In this document: positions 33,094-33,134 of the stretch, in pieces
How the letters are laid out: each line of letters begins with the position of its first letter
How positions within the stretch are numbered: the first letter of the stretch is position 1
Origin: an uncultured Paraglaciecola sp.
GTDB taxonomy: Bacteria; Pseudomonadota; Gammaproteobacteria; Enterobacterales; Alteromonadaceae
Assembly (NCBI RefSeq): GCF_913020055.1
Contig: NZ_CAJWCF010000053.1
Coordinates: 1 to 33,134 of the forward strand
Length of the DNA: 33,134 nt
Direction of reading: 5' to 3'
Notes under the pieces: model-generated
What the model saw: the letters and a program-made list of their open reading frames with translations, nothing else
Database searches by the model: none
Told to the model about the DNA's origin: nothing
Program-made: the position numbers and the translations under genes

Positions 33094-33134
33094 ATGAAAT
33101 ATATTTCCCAGAAACAACTCGAAGATAAGCTGAA
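33094..33134 (+). CDS. Start of a further gene, cut by the window end
   Basis: ATG 33094 opens a frame (MKYISQKQLEDKL) that is still open at the window edge, 21 bases after the previous stop. Only 13 complete codons are visible and there is no clear ribosome binding site, so it is tentative. Confidence 0.35.
   Translation, partial: MKYISQKQLEDKL

Overview
The window looks like a chromosomal segment of a marine gammaproteobacterium, most likely an Alteromonadales member (Paraglaciecola/Glaciecola/Alteromonas-like). This is inferred from the gene families (PqiABC, PpnP, DUF3820, type I asparaginase, DUF885, M13 and S10 peptidases, orphan periplasmic binding protein), the moderate-to-low GC and the many secreted peptidases. 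No database search was possible. I see no rRNA, tRNA, CRISPR array, intact insertion sequence or phage gene.

Layout. 1-173: tail of a cold-shock protein gene and its terminator. 445-2397: a large exported protein fusing a thioredoxin-like domain, a c-type heme motif, a PHM-like copper monooxygenase and EF-hands. 2515-6794: type I asparaginase (minus), then a two-gene plus-strand unit of an exported M24 peptidase and a DUF885 lipoprotein. 6950-10744: AraC-type regulator divergent from a D-aminoacylase-like amidohydrolase, followed by a short-chain dehydrogenase. 10745-14253: an AT-rich patch with a decayed fragment of a peptidase gene, a small unknown protein, an S10 carboxypeptidase with a clear promoter and operator-like palindrome, and a frameshifted HExxH peptidase gene related to the decayed fragment. 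14260-16675: dienelactone hydrolase-like protein, two small unknown proteins, PpnP and a small conserved protein.

16672-24522 (all minus): a run of closely spaced genes that may be one transcript, pqiA-pqiB-pqiC-diguanylate cyclase-Atm1-type ABC exporter-DUF3820-unknown-exported cyclophilin. 24639-26033: PLP-dependent decarboxylase-like enzyme (minus). 26269-28353: M13 metallopeptidase lipoprotein, ending at a bidirectional terminator shared with a convergent medium-chain reductase (28417-29538). 29834-33134: periplasmic binding protein, sulfotransferase whose reading frame continues past its TGA into a perfect SEC-C zinc motif, an aspartyl/asparaginyl beta-hydroxylase-like oxygenase, a small membrane protein and the first codons of another gene.

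Themes. Many genes act on peptides (M24, DUF885, S10, M13, HExxH peptidase, asparaginase, cyclophilin), which fits a protein-degrading marine heterotroph. A second group concerns the envelope (PqiABC, ABC exporter, diguanylate cyclase). The points most worth a second look are the redoxin-heme-copper monooxygenase fusion, the in-frame SEC-C tail beyond the sulfotransferase stop, the duplicated and decayed peptidase-gene tail flanking the S10 locus, and the diguanylate cyclase inside a pqi transcription unit. Two reading-frame breaks and the in-frame stop could be real mutations or assembly errors; sequence alone cannot decide.
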